From assembly GCA_963920525.1 (NCBI GenBank), contig OY986437.1:30955063-31019062 (forward strand): a stretch of DNA of 64,000 nucleotides, written 5' to 3'. The position numbers and the translations under genes are program-made. The notes under the pieces are model-generated. The model saw nothing but the letters and a program-made list of their open reading frames with translations. It did no database searches and was not told the DNA's origin. Positions within the stretch are counted from its first letter, which is position 1, and every line of letters starts with the position of its first letter. Shown in pieces: positions 22,235 through 33,420 of this stretch. The DNA is from Dichetophora obliterata (taxonomy: Eukaryota > Arthropoda > Insecta > Diptera > Sciomyzidae).

Positions 22235-23231
22235 CACTCTAAAAAATAAATATAAATTTACTATAATTATTATAGTAATTTTTTGTTGAAATTCAAACTG
22301 ATGTGTAATTTTACTATAAATCTTATATTGACCTTTGGGTATTTACCATTAAACACTATTCTTAGCAAAATTAAGCTATAAATTTTTAATTTTGCTGCAA
22401 TATCGACTACAATGCTTTATATTACTACCAAAATTGAACTAATGAAACAGATGTTGAATATTAAACATGGACAATATTTTCAACAGATATTTAGTCGACT
22501 TTGCTTGTCAACGTGTACGGATCATTATATAAGAGTTATATGATTTTTAATTGAAAAAAATTTAGTGTTAACCCGATTTTTAGTAAAAGTTTTACTATGT
22601 TGTAGTATCTTATGTTGTACAAAACAACAAAATGGGTAAATGTGGGCAATATGCTAATAATTAAATAAAAATCTATAAAAAATATCTGTGTTTCATTTGT
22701 TTTTTTCTTTCGGGTACTAATCGGCAGGAATTTCTTTATGCAAGTGTGTATGTCTCATTTTGGTGTTTATGGTGTTAATTTAATGAAGGATAAGCAGTAA
22801 ATATAAGTCAAATTTATTTCTGCACGTGTCGTCAAGAGTGTAAAGTTTTAAGATATATTAAATTATGTTTTAAACTAAGAATGTCAAAACTAAGAATGTT
22901 GCCTTTACTAGAATATCAATAGATTACATCAATTGTAGTAAAAAAAAAAATTCTAGTTGTTGAATTTTGCTAACATGAGAGTAGTAATATTGTTATGGTA
23001 CTACACAGATGATAGCAATTGATGTTTAATTTTACTACAATATCAATATTTTTTCATTTATATTGCTACATATTTAACTCAAACATAAACAAGTTTTGTT
23101 GAATTTCACTACAAGTCAATAGAACACAATATGTTTAATTAAATAAGGGTGTGTAAATTTACTACAGAAACAGCCGCAAAACTGTTGCCTACAAGAGTTG
23201 TAGTAAAATTCAACAAAAACTTTTTAGAGTG
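22235..23231. mobile_element. CACTCT-ended non-autonomous DNA element, 997 bp
   Basis: The ends are CACTCTAAAAA and its inverse, with a TG dinucleotide on each side (2 bp duplication). Just inside both ends is TTTTTGTTGAA followed by a TTTACTA-type word, so subterminal words are shared. The interior repeats TTGAATTTTACTACAA-like words in both orientations. No coding. The CAC start and 2 bp duplication parallel the 10.7 kb element at 38,103-48,829; a CMC-group assignment is an inference. Confidence 0.65.
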
Positions 23232-23876
23232 TGCACCTTCATGGTTGCAATGCAGGATTCAATTTAATTTTTCTTGCATTATCAATGACAACTGTTCACT
23301 CTCCCTTTTGTAATGGCGACCTCTGCGGCCGAAACGTCTACCCAGGGTTGTATTTTTTCCCAGTTCAATGATTTTAGGTACTTTGGCAGTGTTGCCACAT
23401 GTTATCAGTTAAGGTGAGTACGCATTCCTTTTCGAGGCATTCAGACGGGCAAACTACCGATGTTTTTCCAACTTTGCTCCCTTTTCGGTAGAATCGACCA
23501 TAACCGAGGGGAGTAGGTAATGGTTGGTTTAGACTTTTAGATGACACGTCGAAAAATGGCCGTTAACCGACGCTTGTTTCGGTATTCCCATTGGCTACCG
23601 ATTCAAGCGCGTGTTGGATCACGCCATTTTTCAGACCGGTTTATTCGCGCTGAAACTAATTTGGCCATTGTTGTTGGTGTTTTTCCACCTCAAGCATATT
23701 TATCGCCATTTTGGTTCGCCCGAACGTTCTCGAACCTCACCGAGATGCCACATTTAAATGAGAACAAAAATTGTGTGCACTGCCACACTAGAGGACGCTA
23801 TTGGAAATACCAGGGGTATTCATAAACGGTATTATTCACTCTGTGCAGGTGCCCATGACAATCCACAATACTGTCA

Positions 23877-24920
23877 GATGCTGTAATGATTTCTTCAGGA
23901 GTTCTTCAAGGCAGTCACGTCGGACCACTTCTGTTTCGTCTACGTGTAAACCCAATTCCTAAAAAAATAAAATTTTCTCATTGTTTAATGTATGCTGACG
24001 ATATAAAGATTTTTTCTATTATAAATGACATTCGTGACTGTTTAAATCTTGAGAGGGATTTGCTACAATTATCTGCTTGTTGCAGCGACAGTTTATTGCC
24101 GCTAAATATATCTTAATGCCAAAGTTTGACTTTCAATCGAATTTTATCTCCCATGGCTTACCCATATAAACTAGGAAATATAACATTGTCTAGAATATCT
24201 GAAAAGAAGATCTTGGAGTTATACTTGATAGTAAACTTAGGTTCTCAAGGCATATAGACTACATAGTAGCAAAAGCCAATGCTATGTTAGGGTTTATAAA
24301 CCGAAATTCTAAAGACTTTTGTGATCCTTTTTCACTAAAATCTTTATATTTGGCCTTTGCAAGGTCCATTTTAGAATACTGCTGCATAATCTGGGACCCC
24401 TTTTATACATGCGCTTTAAATAGAATCGAAAGAATTCAGAGACGTTTCACGAGAATCGCAATAAGTAACTTAAGATGGAATATTGAAATTCCTGAATATA
24501 ATGTAAGAAGGCTTCTTATAGGTATGCAATCCTTGGAAAATCGCCGTAAACATTTTGCAATCATGTTCGTAAGAGTTAATTTGCTTTGAAATAAACTGTT
24601 ATTTTTTGCTTCTTCAAATATGCTTTCACGTACCATCATGTGATCTTAGATCTCAAAGATAATTTTATGAGCCCTTTCCATCCATGAACCAATCACTGGT
24701 TGCTTAAGACTGTCAGTATGTCAAGATATAGACTTTAATTTAGGCTCAAGTAGAAATGTTTTCAAGAATTGTCTGCTTTTGTATTTAAATAGTATATTTA
24801 ATAACTAGAGTAATTTGACTTAATATGTACCTAATTGTTAAATACTCTGATAAGATATTTCTTAAAGTAGTAAGTAAGAGAATAAAAGCTCTGTTTGATG
24901 AATGAAAAATCAATAAATAA
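23877..24920 (+). pseudogene. LINE-Y, C-terminal RT fragment and 3' end
   Basis: Continuation of LINE-Y. RT motif B (SSGVLQGSHVGPLLF) is followed by motif C (LMYADDIKIFS) near 23,990. After a frame change come the thumb-like pieces MLGFINRNSKDFCDPF, LEYCCIIWDPFY and RIERIQRRFTR (24,284-24,589), as in Jockey-like LINEs. An AT-rich 3' region ends in an AATAAATAAATG-like tail near 24,920. The copy is inactive. Confidence 0.85.
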
Positions 24921-26230
24921 ATGTAAAAGCTACGGGTCTCATCATTAAGAAATATTTCTCATAAATTCATTGAAAAAAATGTTAACTTATAATAATTTAA
25001 TAACATGTTTAAAATAATTTAAAAATATGAACAAGCATGTCTAAACGAAGCGCAGAGGAAGTATTTACAAAATACATAAATAAACCTTAATTTCGAGGCC
25101 AAACTGTATTTCGTTTATGATTGATACGAACTGTTAAAAAGACTCGTGCAAATTTCTTGTCTGTAAAACCAAATGACACTACATAAATTTAAAGACGAAG
25201 AAACAATAACGAAGTAAGACAGAATTTATACAAATACTTTATTGCGTTAGGTAAAAAAAAGTGTATCAGCGCAATAACGCAGTAAAGTGCGCACTTATAG
25301 CGCAATGCAGCGCTGCATTACCCATGACTACTGTAAATAATAACAAGGTCAAGAGGGTTTCCCTACGCTTCCTACCCGCAAATGGAGATAGTATTATTTT
25401 AAGCGTGAATATTTTTAAATGAAATCAAGTAAGAATTTGGTTTATACGGTGCCAATTTTTTGGAAAGTGTATATGGACTTTCTGTCTTTATTTGTAACGT
25501 TGATAATGAGGCATGGCAGGTACAGAAAAGTATATTTTTGGCTGATATTTATGACATAGTCATTGCGAAGTAGACTGTAATTTTTTTTTTTTATTCGCCC
25601 GAAGGTATGAAATCTTCCAAAGATACGTATACCCGTCCTATACGCATGCACGATTTGCATTTTAGATCCTGTCCGAATCAGCCGGGACAGACAGAATGTA
25701 CCTACGTACTAAAACATACCCCCTATTGGCAATTAGGATTTTCCACTAAGCACATTAATTGGCTTTTCAGCGGAATTTAAAAATTGAATATATATAAAAC
25801 GCGTATTTAAATAAACTTGATTCTATATAAATAAGCAACATCGAATTAAATAATAGTAATTATCAATTTAAGGTACCCGAAAAACAATCCTGATTTCAAA
25901 AACAATCCAAAACACTAAACTCATTTTAACTGGTTTGCGGCCATTGTCCAACCCAAGGACCTACGTGAAAATGAGATAAATCTCATACACGCCAAATCAA
26001 AATCCCAATTAGTTGGATATGCATTTGGGCCAACGCAGGCATAAACTTGTGTGGAAAAGAGATATACTCTGGCACACCAATCCAGGTGATAGTGTGAGTT
26101 CAGTTCGATTTAAAATTAAAATATTGAATAATTTAAAAGTAAGTTTTAAAAACGATTCATATTTGATGGTACTTACTTTATAAAGTATAATATCGAGACA
26201 AAAAGGAGAAACAGAACAATCTCAATTACC
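24921..26230. other. Non-coding stretch with inverted-repeat partner
   Basis: No gene. It contains the right partner of the 15,378-15,414 inverted repeat at 25,258-25,324, rich in GCGC-type words (GTGTATCAGCGCAATAACGC, GCGCAATGCAGCGCTGCATT, itself partly self-complementary). Confidence 0.5.
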
Positions 26231-26312
26231 AATATTACATTGTTATAAAACTGCGTTAGGTATAATAGGATGAAGTTAAATTGATTTAATTATTTAAATG
26301 TAATATAATTTT
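26231..26312 (-). pseudogene. LINE-X, extreme 3' portion
   Basis: On the minus strand this segment continues LINE-X after removal of the RTE-like insertion. The C-terminal words LKRKIIL at about 28,190-28,215 run on through the shared 13 bp target sequence to HLNN and a stop here, followed by AT-rich 3' untranslated sequence. Confidence 0.55.
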
Positions 26313-28188
26313 TAATTGTAACATAATAAAAAAAATAAAAAAAAAAAAAAGAGAGAGAGGCAGAAAAGCGCGAGCAAGAGAAGATTGAGATGTATGGTGA
26401 CAGGAATGAGGCCCGAAAATTTTTCGAAAAAATAAGACGCCTTGCCGATGGTTTTAAAACCGGGGCCTCTTCCTGCAAGGATGAAAACGGGAATCTAGTG
26501 ACAGATGTCCAGAGTACACTGACGTTATGGAGGGAACACTTCTCTAAGCTTCTAAATGGCGACGCTGACAACAATCCCGCCAATAGAGATGATATTCCGG
26601 AAACCCCAATTGCGGATGACAGCGTCGAGGTTCCGCTGCCCGACTATGATGAAGTTCTGACAGCTATAGCTCGGCTCAAAAATAACAAAGCCGCGGGAGC
26701 TGATGGCTTACCTGCTGAGCTGTTTAAGAACGGAGGCGAAGCTCTACTTAAATGCATTCACGAGCTTCTATGCAGAATATGGTCGGAAGAATGCATTCCG
26801 AACGATTGGAATCTCAGTGTGCTCTGCCCAATCCACAAGAAAGGCGATCCCACTATCTGTGCCAATTACCGTGGGATAAGCCTTCTTAATATCGCATATA
26901 AGGTCCTGTCGAGCGTTTTATGTGAAAGATTGAAGCCCATTGTAAACCAACTGATCGGACCTTATCAGTGTGGCTTCAGACCTGGAAAGTCCACCATCGA
27001 CCCGATTTTCACGCTACGACAAATCTTGGAGAAGACTCAAGAAAAACAAGTCGACACCCACCATCTTTTTGTCGACTACAAAGCCGAATTCGACAGCCCA
27101 ATAAGGAAGCACCTGTACTACACCATGTCTGAATTTGGTATTCCTGCAAAACTAATACGACTTTGCAGGATGACACTGAGCAACACCAGCAGCGCAGTTA
27201 AAATCGGGAAGGACCTCTCCCCACCATTTATTACCAAATGAGGTTTCAGACAAGGTGATTCCTTATCGTGCGACTTTTTCAACCTAATGATGGAAAATAT
27301 CATCCGAGCTGCTGATCTGAGACGTAGTGGCACAATATTCTACAAGAGTGTTATGCTGCTGGCGTATGCTGATGACATAGATATCATTGGCCATAATACT
27401 CGCGAAGTCAGTGCAGCATTTTCCAGATTAGAAAGAGAGTCAAGTCGAATGGGTCTGGCAGTGAATGCAGATAAGACGAAATACTTGGTGTCAACAAACA
27501 AACAGTCCCAGCGTCTTGGAACCCACGTTACCGTTGACAATACCTCATTCGAGGTTGTGAAGAACTTCGTTTATCTGGGATCCAGCATTAATTCAACAAA
27601 CGACATCAGCATTAGGATCAAACGAAGAATAACTCTTGCCAACAGGTGTTATTTTGGGCTCAGTAGGCAATTGAGAAGCAGAGCCCTCTCTCGACGAACA
27701 AAAATCACGCTCTATAAATCGCTCATCATGCCCGTCCTACTTTACGCATCACAAACCTGGACGCTGAGCTGTTTAGATGAAAAGACTTTAGGAGCATTCG
27801 AGAGAAAGGTTCTTCGTAAGATCTACGGACCAATCTGCGTCAATGGCGAGTACCGAATACGGTGGAATGATGAACTGTATGAGCTGTACGCTGACATCGA
27901 CATAGTCAAGCGCATTAAAATCAAGCGGCTTCGCTGGCTTGGTCATGTTCAGCGCATGAAAGACGATGCTCCAGTGAAGAAAACATTCGATTCGGTACCC
28001 AGCGGCGGTCAACGCAGAAGAGGACGACCGCATCTTCGTTGGAAAGACCAAGTAGAGGACAACCTCACGAAGCTTGGAATTTCCAACTGGCGCCAGCAAG
28101 CGAAAGACAGAAATGGCTGGCGCAAATTCTTAGATAAGGCCAAGATCGACATACGGTTGTAGCGCCAACTAAGTAAATAAGTAAGTAA
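26313..28188 (+). mobile_element. RTE-like LINE, 5' truncated
   Basis: The insertion is flanked by GTAATATAATTTT (13 bp) at 26,300-26,312 and 28,189-28,201. The 5' end is an A-rich run that opens directly into the RT coding region, so the endonuclease is missing. The 3' end carries an AAGTAAATAAGTAAGTAAGT tail; short tandem tails are usual for RTE-type elements. A 3' fragment of the same family lies inverted at 38,727-38,935. Confidence 0.85.
26347..28162 (+). pseudogene. RTE-like reverse transcriptase with one nonsense codon
   Basis: Non-LTR reverse transcriptase that would copy its RNA at the target site. Domains in order: a connector (EREAEKREQEKIEMYGDRNEARKFF is its start), RT palm with KNNKAAGADGLPAELF, GISLLNIAYKVLSSVLCERL and QCGFRPGKSTIDPIF, then motif A (LFVDYKAEFDS), motif B (GFRQGDSLSCDFF) and motif C (LLAYADDIDII). 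The C-terminal domain is LRWLGHVQRM ... RRRGRPHLRWKDQVEDN. The only break is a TGA at 27,239-27,241 before GFRQGD, where Arg (CGA) is expected, so a single C-to-T change explains it. YKAEFDS instead of the usual YKAAFDS is a substitution beside a catalytic Asp. Clade assignment is by resemblance only. Confidence 0.85.
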
Positions 28189-28870
28189 GTAATATAATTT
28201 TCCGTTTTAAAACGTCTACCGAATCAGAAAAATTAATCATGTTGAAGTTATCATTGAAATCACTGCACATACATCGTAGAGGTTCATGAAGAGCGTAATT
28301 AGAACTGCACTGACTCAACTTGAAAAACAGAAAATGTCTAGTTTCTCTCCTTGGGATGTTAAAATTTAGAGCTGAGATGAGATATTCCGAATTAATCTCG
28401 CCACGAAATAATTTATACAGAAACATGACATTAAGCATCATTCTTCTGCTTCTTAGGGAAGGTAGTAAAATAATTTTAAGGCGTATTTCATACGATGGAA
28501 GCATAATATTGGGGTTCCAACGACTATGACGTAAAGCAAAAAGTAAAAACTGTTTTTGAACGGATTCTATGGCGTCGATGTAGACATTATATTGTGGGTT
28601 CCATACAACTGATGCATATTCAAGAATTGGCCTTACGAGAGAGGTATATAATAATTTAGTAGTAAAGGGATCACTGAATTCTTTAGCCCATCTTTTAATG
28701 AAACCAAGGACTCCTCTTGCGTTATTTATCACCATATTAACGTGGATATTGAAGCGAAGTTTTGAATCCATAATAACACCAAGATCGAGAAAACTGGAAA
28801 CTATTTCTAAGTTAGTGTTATAGTTATAGTGTAATTTATGTTATTAGCAGATCTTCGCGAGAATGTCATT
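28189..28870 (-). pseudogene. LINE-X, RT C-terminal fragment
   Basis: Minus-strand Jockey-like LINE fragment. It begins at KCKQMTF near 28,873, continues through LGVIMDSKLRFNIH and has the thumb-like pieces RGVLGFIKRWAKEFSDPF, LEYASVVWNPQY and AIESVQKQFLLFALR. Its upstream RT palm is at 33,430-33,592 across the inserted intact LINE, and its downstream end is at 26,231-26,312 across the RTE-like insertion. A frame change occurs near 28,815. The terminal residues LTYLFT of the apparent open frame come from the RTE tail, not from LINE-X. Confidence 0.85.
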
Positions 28871-28984
28871 TGCTTACATTTTTATTTATTTATTTATTTA
28901 TTTTTATTTATTTGTTAACGTCTATGGACAATATCCTTACAGACTAAGCAACATAATTTAAAAATAATACAATAAAGATTAAAA

Positions 28985-31914
28985 CTAGTTTTTATTTAAC
29001 AACAGTGTAATAGTGGTTTTAAAAGCAACTTTGGGCATAGAAAAATCGAGTAAGTTATTATTATAGATACTGTTTAAAGCTATAAGAGCTCTATTAATTG
29101 GCTCATTAGTGGCATAATTAGTTCTATGGCAACTAATGTAAAAATAATTCGAGCTTCGTAAAGACTTTTGCGGAATATTAAACGATATTATTTTAAGTAA
29201 GTTTTCACAAATAACATTTCCATTAATCAGATCATAAATAAACATGATACTATGCAGTAGTCTTCTATCTTCGAGAGATGAAAGACCAATAAGCAACCGA
29301 CGTGTCCTATATGAGGGAAGAGGTTCAGGAAAACTAAAAGAGCGCAAAGCAAATTTTAAGAATCTTTTTTGAACTTTTTCCAGTCTAGCAATATGTATCG
29401 AGTAAAAAGGACCCCAAATAAATGAGGCGTATTCAAGGCTAGATCTAACAAGGGAAGTATATAATGTTTTTAGTGTGTAAGGGTCAACAAAACCAACACT
29501 GTTTCGTCTAAGAAACGCTAAAAGTGAATATGCTTTGGGGATAATTCTATTTAAGTGAGGGCTAAAAGTTAAGCTAGAATCAAAAATTACTCCAAGGTCA
29601 CGAATTTCTGATAATCTGGCTAACTTAGTGTTATCAAAATTATAATCAAAAATAGTTGGTGAGTGGAGCTTGTAATAAGAGACAACATAACATTTTCCGA
29701 GGTTAAGAGATAATTTGTTTTGTTTAAACCAGGAAAAGACATTATCAAGATCAGACTGGAGACGAGAAGCGTCACAATCACTTTTAACTTTAAGGAAAAC
29801 CTTAAGATCATCCGCATAAAGTAAAAATTGAGCATTAAGAAAGCATTTAGAAACATCATTAATGAAGATAACAAAAAGTAATGGTCCAAGGATGCTACCT
29901 TGTGGAACCCCAGACACTGCTAAAAATGGCGAAGATTTTGCATTGTCAATGACAACATAAGAAACCCTATTTGAGAGGTATGAACTCAACCAAGATAGAA
30001 AAATTAAATGAAAACCAATTTTGGCTAGCTTGAGCAATAAAATATCGTGTGACAACCTGTCAAAAGCCTTAGAGATGTCAGAGTAAACGACATCAAGTTG
30101 GTGCCGATCTTCAAAAGAAGAGATGCAGTAATTTGTGAAGACACTCAGGTTAGTTGTAGTTGACCTGCCAGATACGAATCCATGTTGGTTTGGACAAATT
30201 GAGTTTTTTATAGCAAAGTACATTTTATCTTTAACAATTTTTTCAAAAAGCTTTGAAACGTTAGTCAACTTTGAGATCGGTCTATAGTTTAGAACATCGT
30301 GCTTGTTGCCAGCCTTGAATATGGGTCTGATAAGCGAAACTTTCCATTTATCAGCGAATTCACCAGATTTTAATGATTTATTGAAAATTATATAAATTGG
30401 CACGGATAAAGAATGAACACATTGTTTAAGTAAATAAGCACTAAGACCATCAAGATCGCACTTAACTGAATTTTTCAGGGAGGCAATAGCTGTTTTAACG
30501 TCAGACAGGGAGACCGATAAATAGCCAAAATTTACGCAAGAGTCAATATTATCAACAACCTGAGGGTTAACAGAAGCCAAATTTTGGTCAAAATTAGACT
30601 TAAAATAGTCAGCGAACAATTGAGCTGTTTTAGCAGCAGAGTTTGATATTTTATCCATATAAAACATAGAAGATGGGATAGTTGATGAAGTATTTTTAAA
30701 TTTAATAAAGCTCCAGAAGGACTTGGCATCCGTTTGTATACGATTTTCAATGCTAAGAATGTACTGCTTATAAAGAAATTTGTTCAAAAAATTAAATTCA
30801 CGAGCGAAATGTAAATACTTTGCTTTGCAATCGAGGTTTCCAGTTCGTCTAAATTCATTGAAAGATTTATTCCTTAAATTTTTCAGTGTTTTTAACCCTC
30901 TAGTATACCAAGGAAGCTTATGTAATTTGGTCTTAAAAGGAATATTATTTGCGAAGATATTGGATAGGTGCTTAAGAAAGATATCATAGCAACCAGGAGT
31001 ATCCAAATTATCAAACAACGATTCCCAATTAATATCAGTAATGAGCCGATTAATAGTTCCAAGATTGCAATTTTTAAAATCATAATGATGTTTTGTAGAA
31101 CTTGTAACACTGAGAAATTCATAAAATTCAATATTAAAGGCAATGGCCGAGTGATGAATACTATGTTCAGAAATAGGGAAAGGACACTCATATAAATCAA
31201 AACTAAGTGACTTATTTATAAAAATTAAATCGAGTAAATTACGTAACTTATTGAAAATGGTATTAATTTGTATAAGATCCAAACTGAAAAAACTATCGAT
31301 GAGATGAATTTCATAAGCATGGTTAACATTTGTTGGTAAGTATACGTTGTCATCGGTTGAAAAGGCCCAATTTAATTTGCTGAGGTTAAAATCTCCAACG
31401 ACGCAAAAATGTTCACATTCGTCATCTGCGGATAGTGTTAATATATTGTTGACGTGTGCACTATAGATTTCATTAGAACTGGTTGGCGGGATGTAAGAGG
31501 CACAAACAAAAATCTTTCCTTTAGGAAGAAGGATGGAGATGCAAACCTGGTCAATCAATCCATTCAACGTGTCAATATTGCATAGCGATGAACATAAATT
31601 TTTACGGACGATAATTAGAACTCCCCCACCTCTAGAGCAACCAGTTTGAACAGCAGAACGATCCTTGCGATAAACTTGGAAGATAGATGGGTCAGCAATC
31701 TCCTCATCAAAAAAATCATTGGTAAGCCAGGTTTCAACTAATATCAATACATCAAAATCATTTTCAGTGCAAAAAGAGTGCGTTGTATTAAGTTTAGAGC
31801 GCATCCCAGACAAATTTTGGTAGTAGAATTTAAAAGAATTTTTGACAGTGTTGCAGTTTGATGGTAAATTTAGATTTGCATTTGAGGCACACTCAGTTGT
31901 AAAAACACAGTTCG
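28985..31914 (-). CDS. LINE ORF2: APE endonuclease and reverse transcriptase
   Basis: Bifunctional protein that nicks the genomic target and primes reverse transcription of the element RNA. The frame is open from the end of ORF1 through TNCVFTTECAS to FYYQNLSGMRSKL, the endonuclease start. Endonuclease landmarks: ETW, SRGGGVLIIVR, YIPPTSSNEIY, GDFNLSKLNW and SEHSIHHSAI, where a Glu stands in the usual SDH position. RT landmarks: NYRPISKLTNVSKLFEKIV, QHGFVSGRSTTTNL, motif A (YSDISKAFDRLSHD), motif B (SGVPQGSILGPLLF) and motif C (LLYADDLKVFL). A thumb-like C-terminus (LEYASFIWGPFY) follows. No RNase H domain. There is no ATG before SGMRS, so translation probably depends on ORF1. The roughly 975-codon frame is uninterrupted. 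Confidence 0.92.
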
Positions 31915-33081
31915 TTATTTTTTTGAAGAGGCTGAGGGGAAGTCATTTAGAGTCTGGTTGTTTAAATGGTGAGATGGCCTAGGACGTGGAATGAAGTCAC
32001 GAACTAGGACCCCGAAAGGCCAAAAGTCTTTGCATATTATTTGAGCATAGTCTGACTCATGAGCATAGATTTTGAACGAAGCAATATCCTGTTGAGGTTT
32101 TTGTGTGAACTTTAAGCAAGTGATGGTTGAACCTGAATGCGGAATCTTACTTTGAACATATGCTAGAACATTTTCAACACTTGTGGCGGGAGCTAGCCTC
32201 GAGACAAAGATGGATTTACGTGGTGGCCGGATTACTGCCACCAAATCAACCAATGGGCCACATTCAGTGGCCTCGAGAGGCTGTTTTGGCATTTTAGTTT
32301 GACTAGGCGAAACTATAGGCAATTTATTAGATTGTTTCACAGGACTGCATAGGTCGTGGACAACTAAATTCGAATCTGGAGCATTGTTCAATGATTGCGC
32401 TGCATCTAAAGATTTAGCATTTACAGACAGCTCGTTAGCAGCACTTGGTTGCACAGCCGTAGTGCCAGACATGTCAGCAGCAGGTTGCACGGTTGCAGAA
32501 GCGGTCAGCGTGGCAACCATAGGTCCCGAGGCGGTATATTGCGTCGCAATAGTGGATGCGCTAACAGCAGGTAGTGCAACAGCAGTAGATAGCGATGTAA
32601 CTAAAGGTTGAGCATTTGGTGCCAGCTCCTTAGCAGCTATTTGTTGCATAGCAGCAGTATTTGACCTGTCAGCAGCAGGTTGCACGATAGAAATGGCATG
32701 CGCAGCAGCCAAAGACTGAGTATTGGCAGTATGTTTATCTGAGCCGATAGTTAGTGCAACATCAGCAGAATTTATAGACGGCAAAGACGAACCCGAGTTT
32801 GATACGGTTGTCACAGGCACAGTTACACAAACAGAAGGAGACGGTCCAGATTTCGATGAAACGGAAGCCATATTTGAGATTTTAGATTTAGCACGCTTTG
32901 GTCTCGATGAGCCAGTGCCAGTTAAAGCTAGATTAACATCAATTAATGCGGAAGCATCATTAGCAGTAGATAGTTCAAACATAGAGTTTATGTCCAGCAT
33001 AAGATTATGGACAAGTGATTGCAGGCGAGTAACTTCTTCGTTAAGTCGCGCAGCTGATGATTTATTTTTTCCATCAAACAT
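31915..33081 (-). CDS. LINE ORF1, gag-like protein
   Basis: The first ATG of the open frame is at 33,081 (MFDGKNKSSAARLNEE), giving about 388 aa. A short N-terminal helical region (ARLNEEVTRLQSLVHNLMLDINSM) could be a coiled coil. A long Ala/Ser/Thr-rich low-complexity middle contains repeated VQPAAD-S-T-A-AVQ units. The C-terminal domain (KSIFVSRLAPATSVENVLAYV to FWPFGVLVRDFIPRPRP) has an RRM-like pattern of alternating strands and a hydrophobic core. No CCHC knuckle is seen, unlike many Jockey-clade ORF1 proteins. The role is probably RNA binding and particle formation; that is inferred from position. The frame ends TCA AAA AAA TAA. Confidence 0.8.
   Translation of the reverse strand: MFDGKNKSSAARLNEEVTRLQSLVHNLMLDINSMFELSTANDASALIDVNLALTGTGSSRPKRAKSKISNMASVSSKSGPSPSVCVTVPVTTVSNSGSSLPSINSADVALTIGSDKHTANTQSLAAAHAISIVQPAADRSNTAAMQQIAAKELAPNAQPLVTSLSTAVALPAVSASTIATQYTASGPMVATLTASATVQPAADMSGTTAVQPSAANELSVNAKSLDAAQSLNNAPDSNLVVHDLCSPVKQSNKLPIVSPSQTKMPKQPLEATECGPLVDLVAVIRPPRKSIFVSRLAPATSVENVLAYVQSKIPHSGSTITCLKFTQKPQQDIASFKIYAHESDYAQIICKDFWPFGVLVRDFIPRPRPSHHLNNQTLNDFPSASSKK
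31918..31924 (-). promoter_or_regulatory. Candidate -1 frameshift site (A AAA AAA)
   Basis: Read on the minus strand, ORF1 ends ...TCA AAA AAA TAA; the seven A bases form a canonical A-AAA-AAA slippery heptamer immediately before the stop. A -1 slip here gives ATA ACG AAC and continues directly into the open ORF2 frame. ORF2 has no ATG upstream of its endonuclease domain. The sequence facts are direct; use of the site is an inference. Confidence 0.6.
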
Positions 33082-33420
33082 AGCAACACAGTCATTGAAA
33101 ACCTCCAACAAGATTTACACATTTATCATGAAAAAATTTGGAACAACCCGAACAAACAATGAAGCCGCCCACTGTAGTCCATTGGGATCTGCAGATCTCA
33201 CAGCAAGTCATCGTTCACTTTGAGGTTATGTCCAATAAGTAGACAAAATTTATTTGCTTTAAAATGTTTGTCCAAGTATAAGTGACTCTCAATCACGGAA
33301 TACATTAAAGAATTCAAACAACTATATGCAGAAATTAATAATCGCGGTAAATAATATAAAAATTAATAAACTTAACAAAATTTTCACGTAGCTAATAAAA
33401 GAAAGTTGACAGCTGTTTTT

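Larger units (their letters stand above)
17625..23870. mobile_element. 6.2 kb composite insert in LINE-Y, unclassified
   Basis: The hexamer CTGTCA stands on both sides (17,619-17,624 and 23,871-23,876). Joining the flanks at one copy restores LINE-Y in frame (FVRILSDAVMISSGVLQG), so this is a clean insertion. Inside are a GC-richer segment with a 157-codon open frame (17,674-18,147; Lys-rich, no recognised domain), a mariner in a minisatellite, AT-rich DNA, a GC-rich stretch at 21,400-22,050 with no stable gene, and the CACTCT element. No terminal inverted or direct repeats were found, so the class is unknown. Confidence 0.6.
28876..33420 (-). mobile_element. Near-intact Jockey-like LINE, ~4.5 kb
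   Basis: Minus-strand element with a 5' UTR (about 33,112-33,420), ORF1 (33,081-31,915), ORF2 (31,914-28,985), a short 3' UTR and an AAAT-type tail (plus strand: TTTATTTATTTATTTATTT at about 28,879-28,912). It is inserted in LINE-X between LDLNLKK and KCKQMTF. Both ORFs lack internal stops, so the copy looks young. The exact 5' end and target duplication could not be fixed by eye. Confidence 0.9.

Noticed and set aside
23384..23820. Second hAT MITE starting CAGTGTTGCCACATG
   Set aside because: No matching inverted end or 8 bp duplication was found.
32384..33223. Plus-strand frames over LINE ORF1
   Set aside because: They are antisense shadows of the Ala/Ser-rich ORF1.
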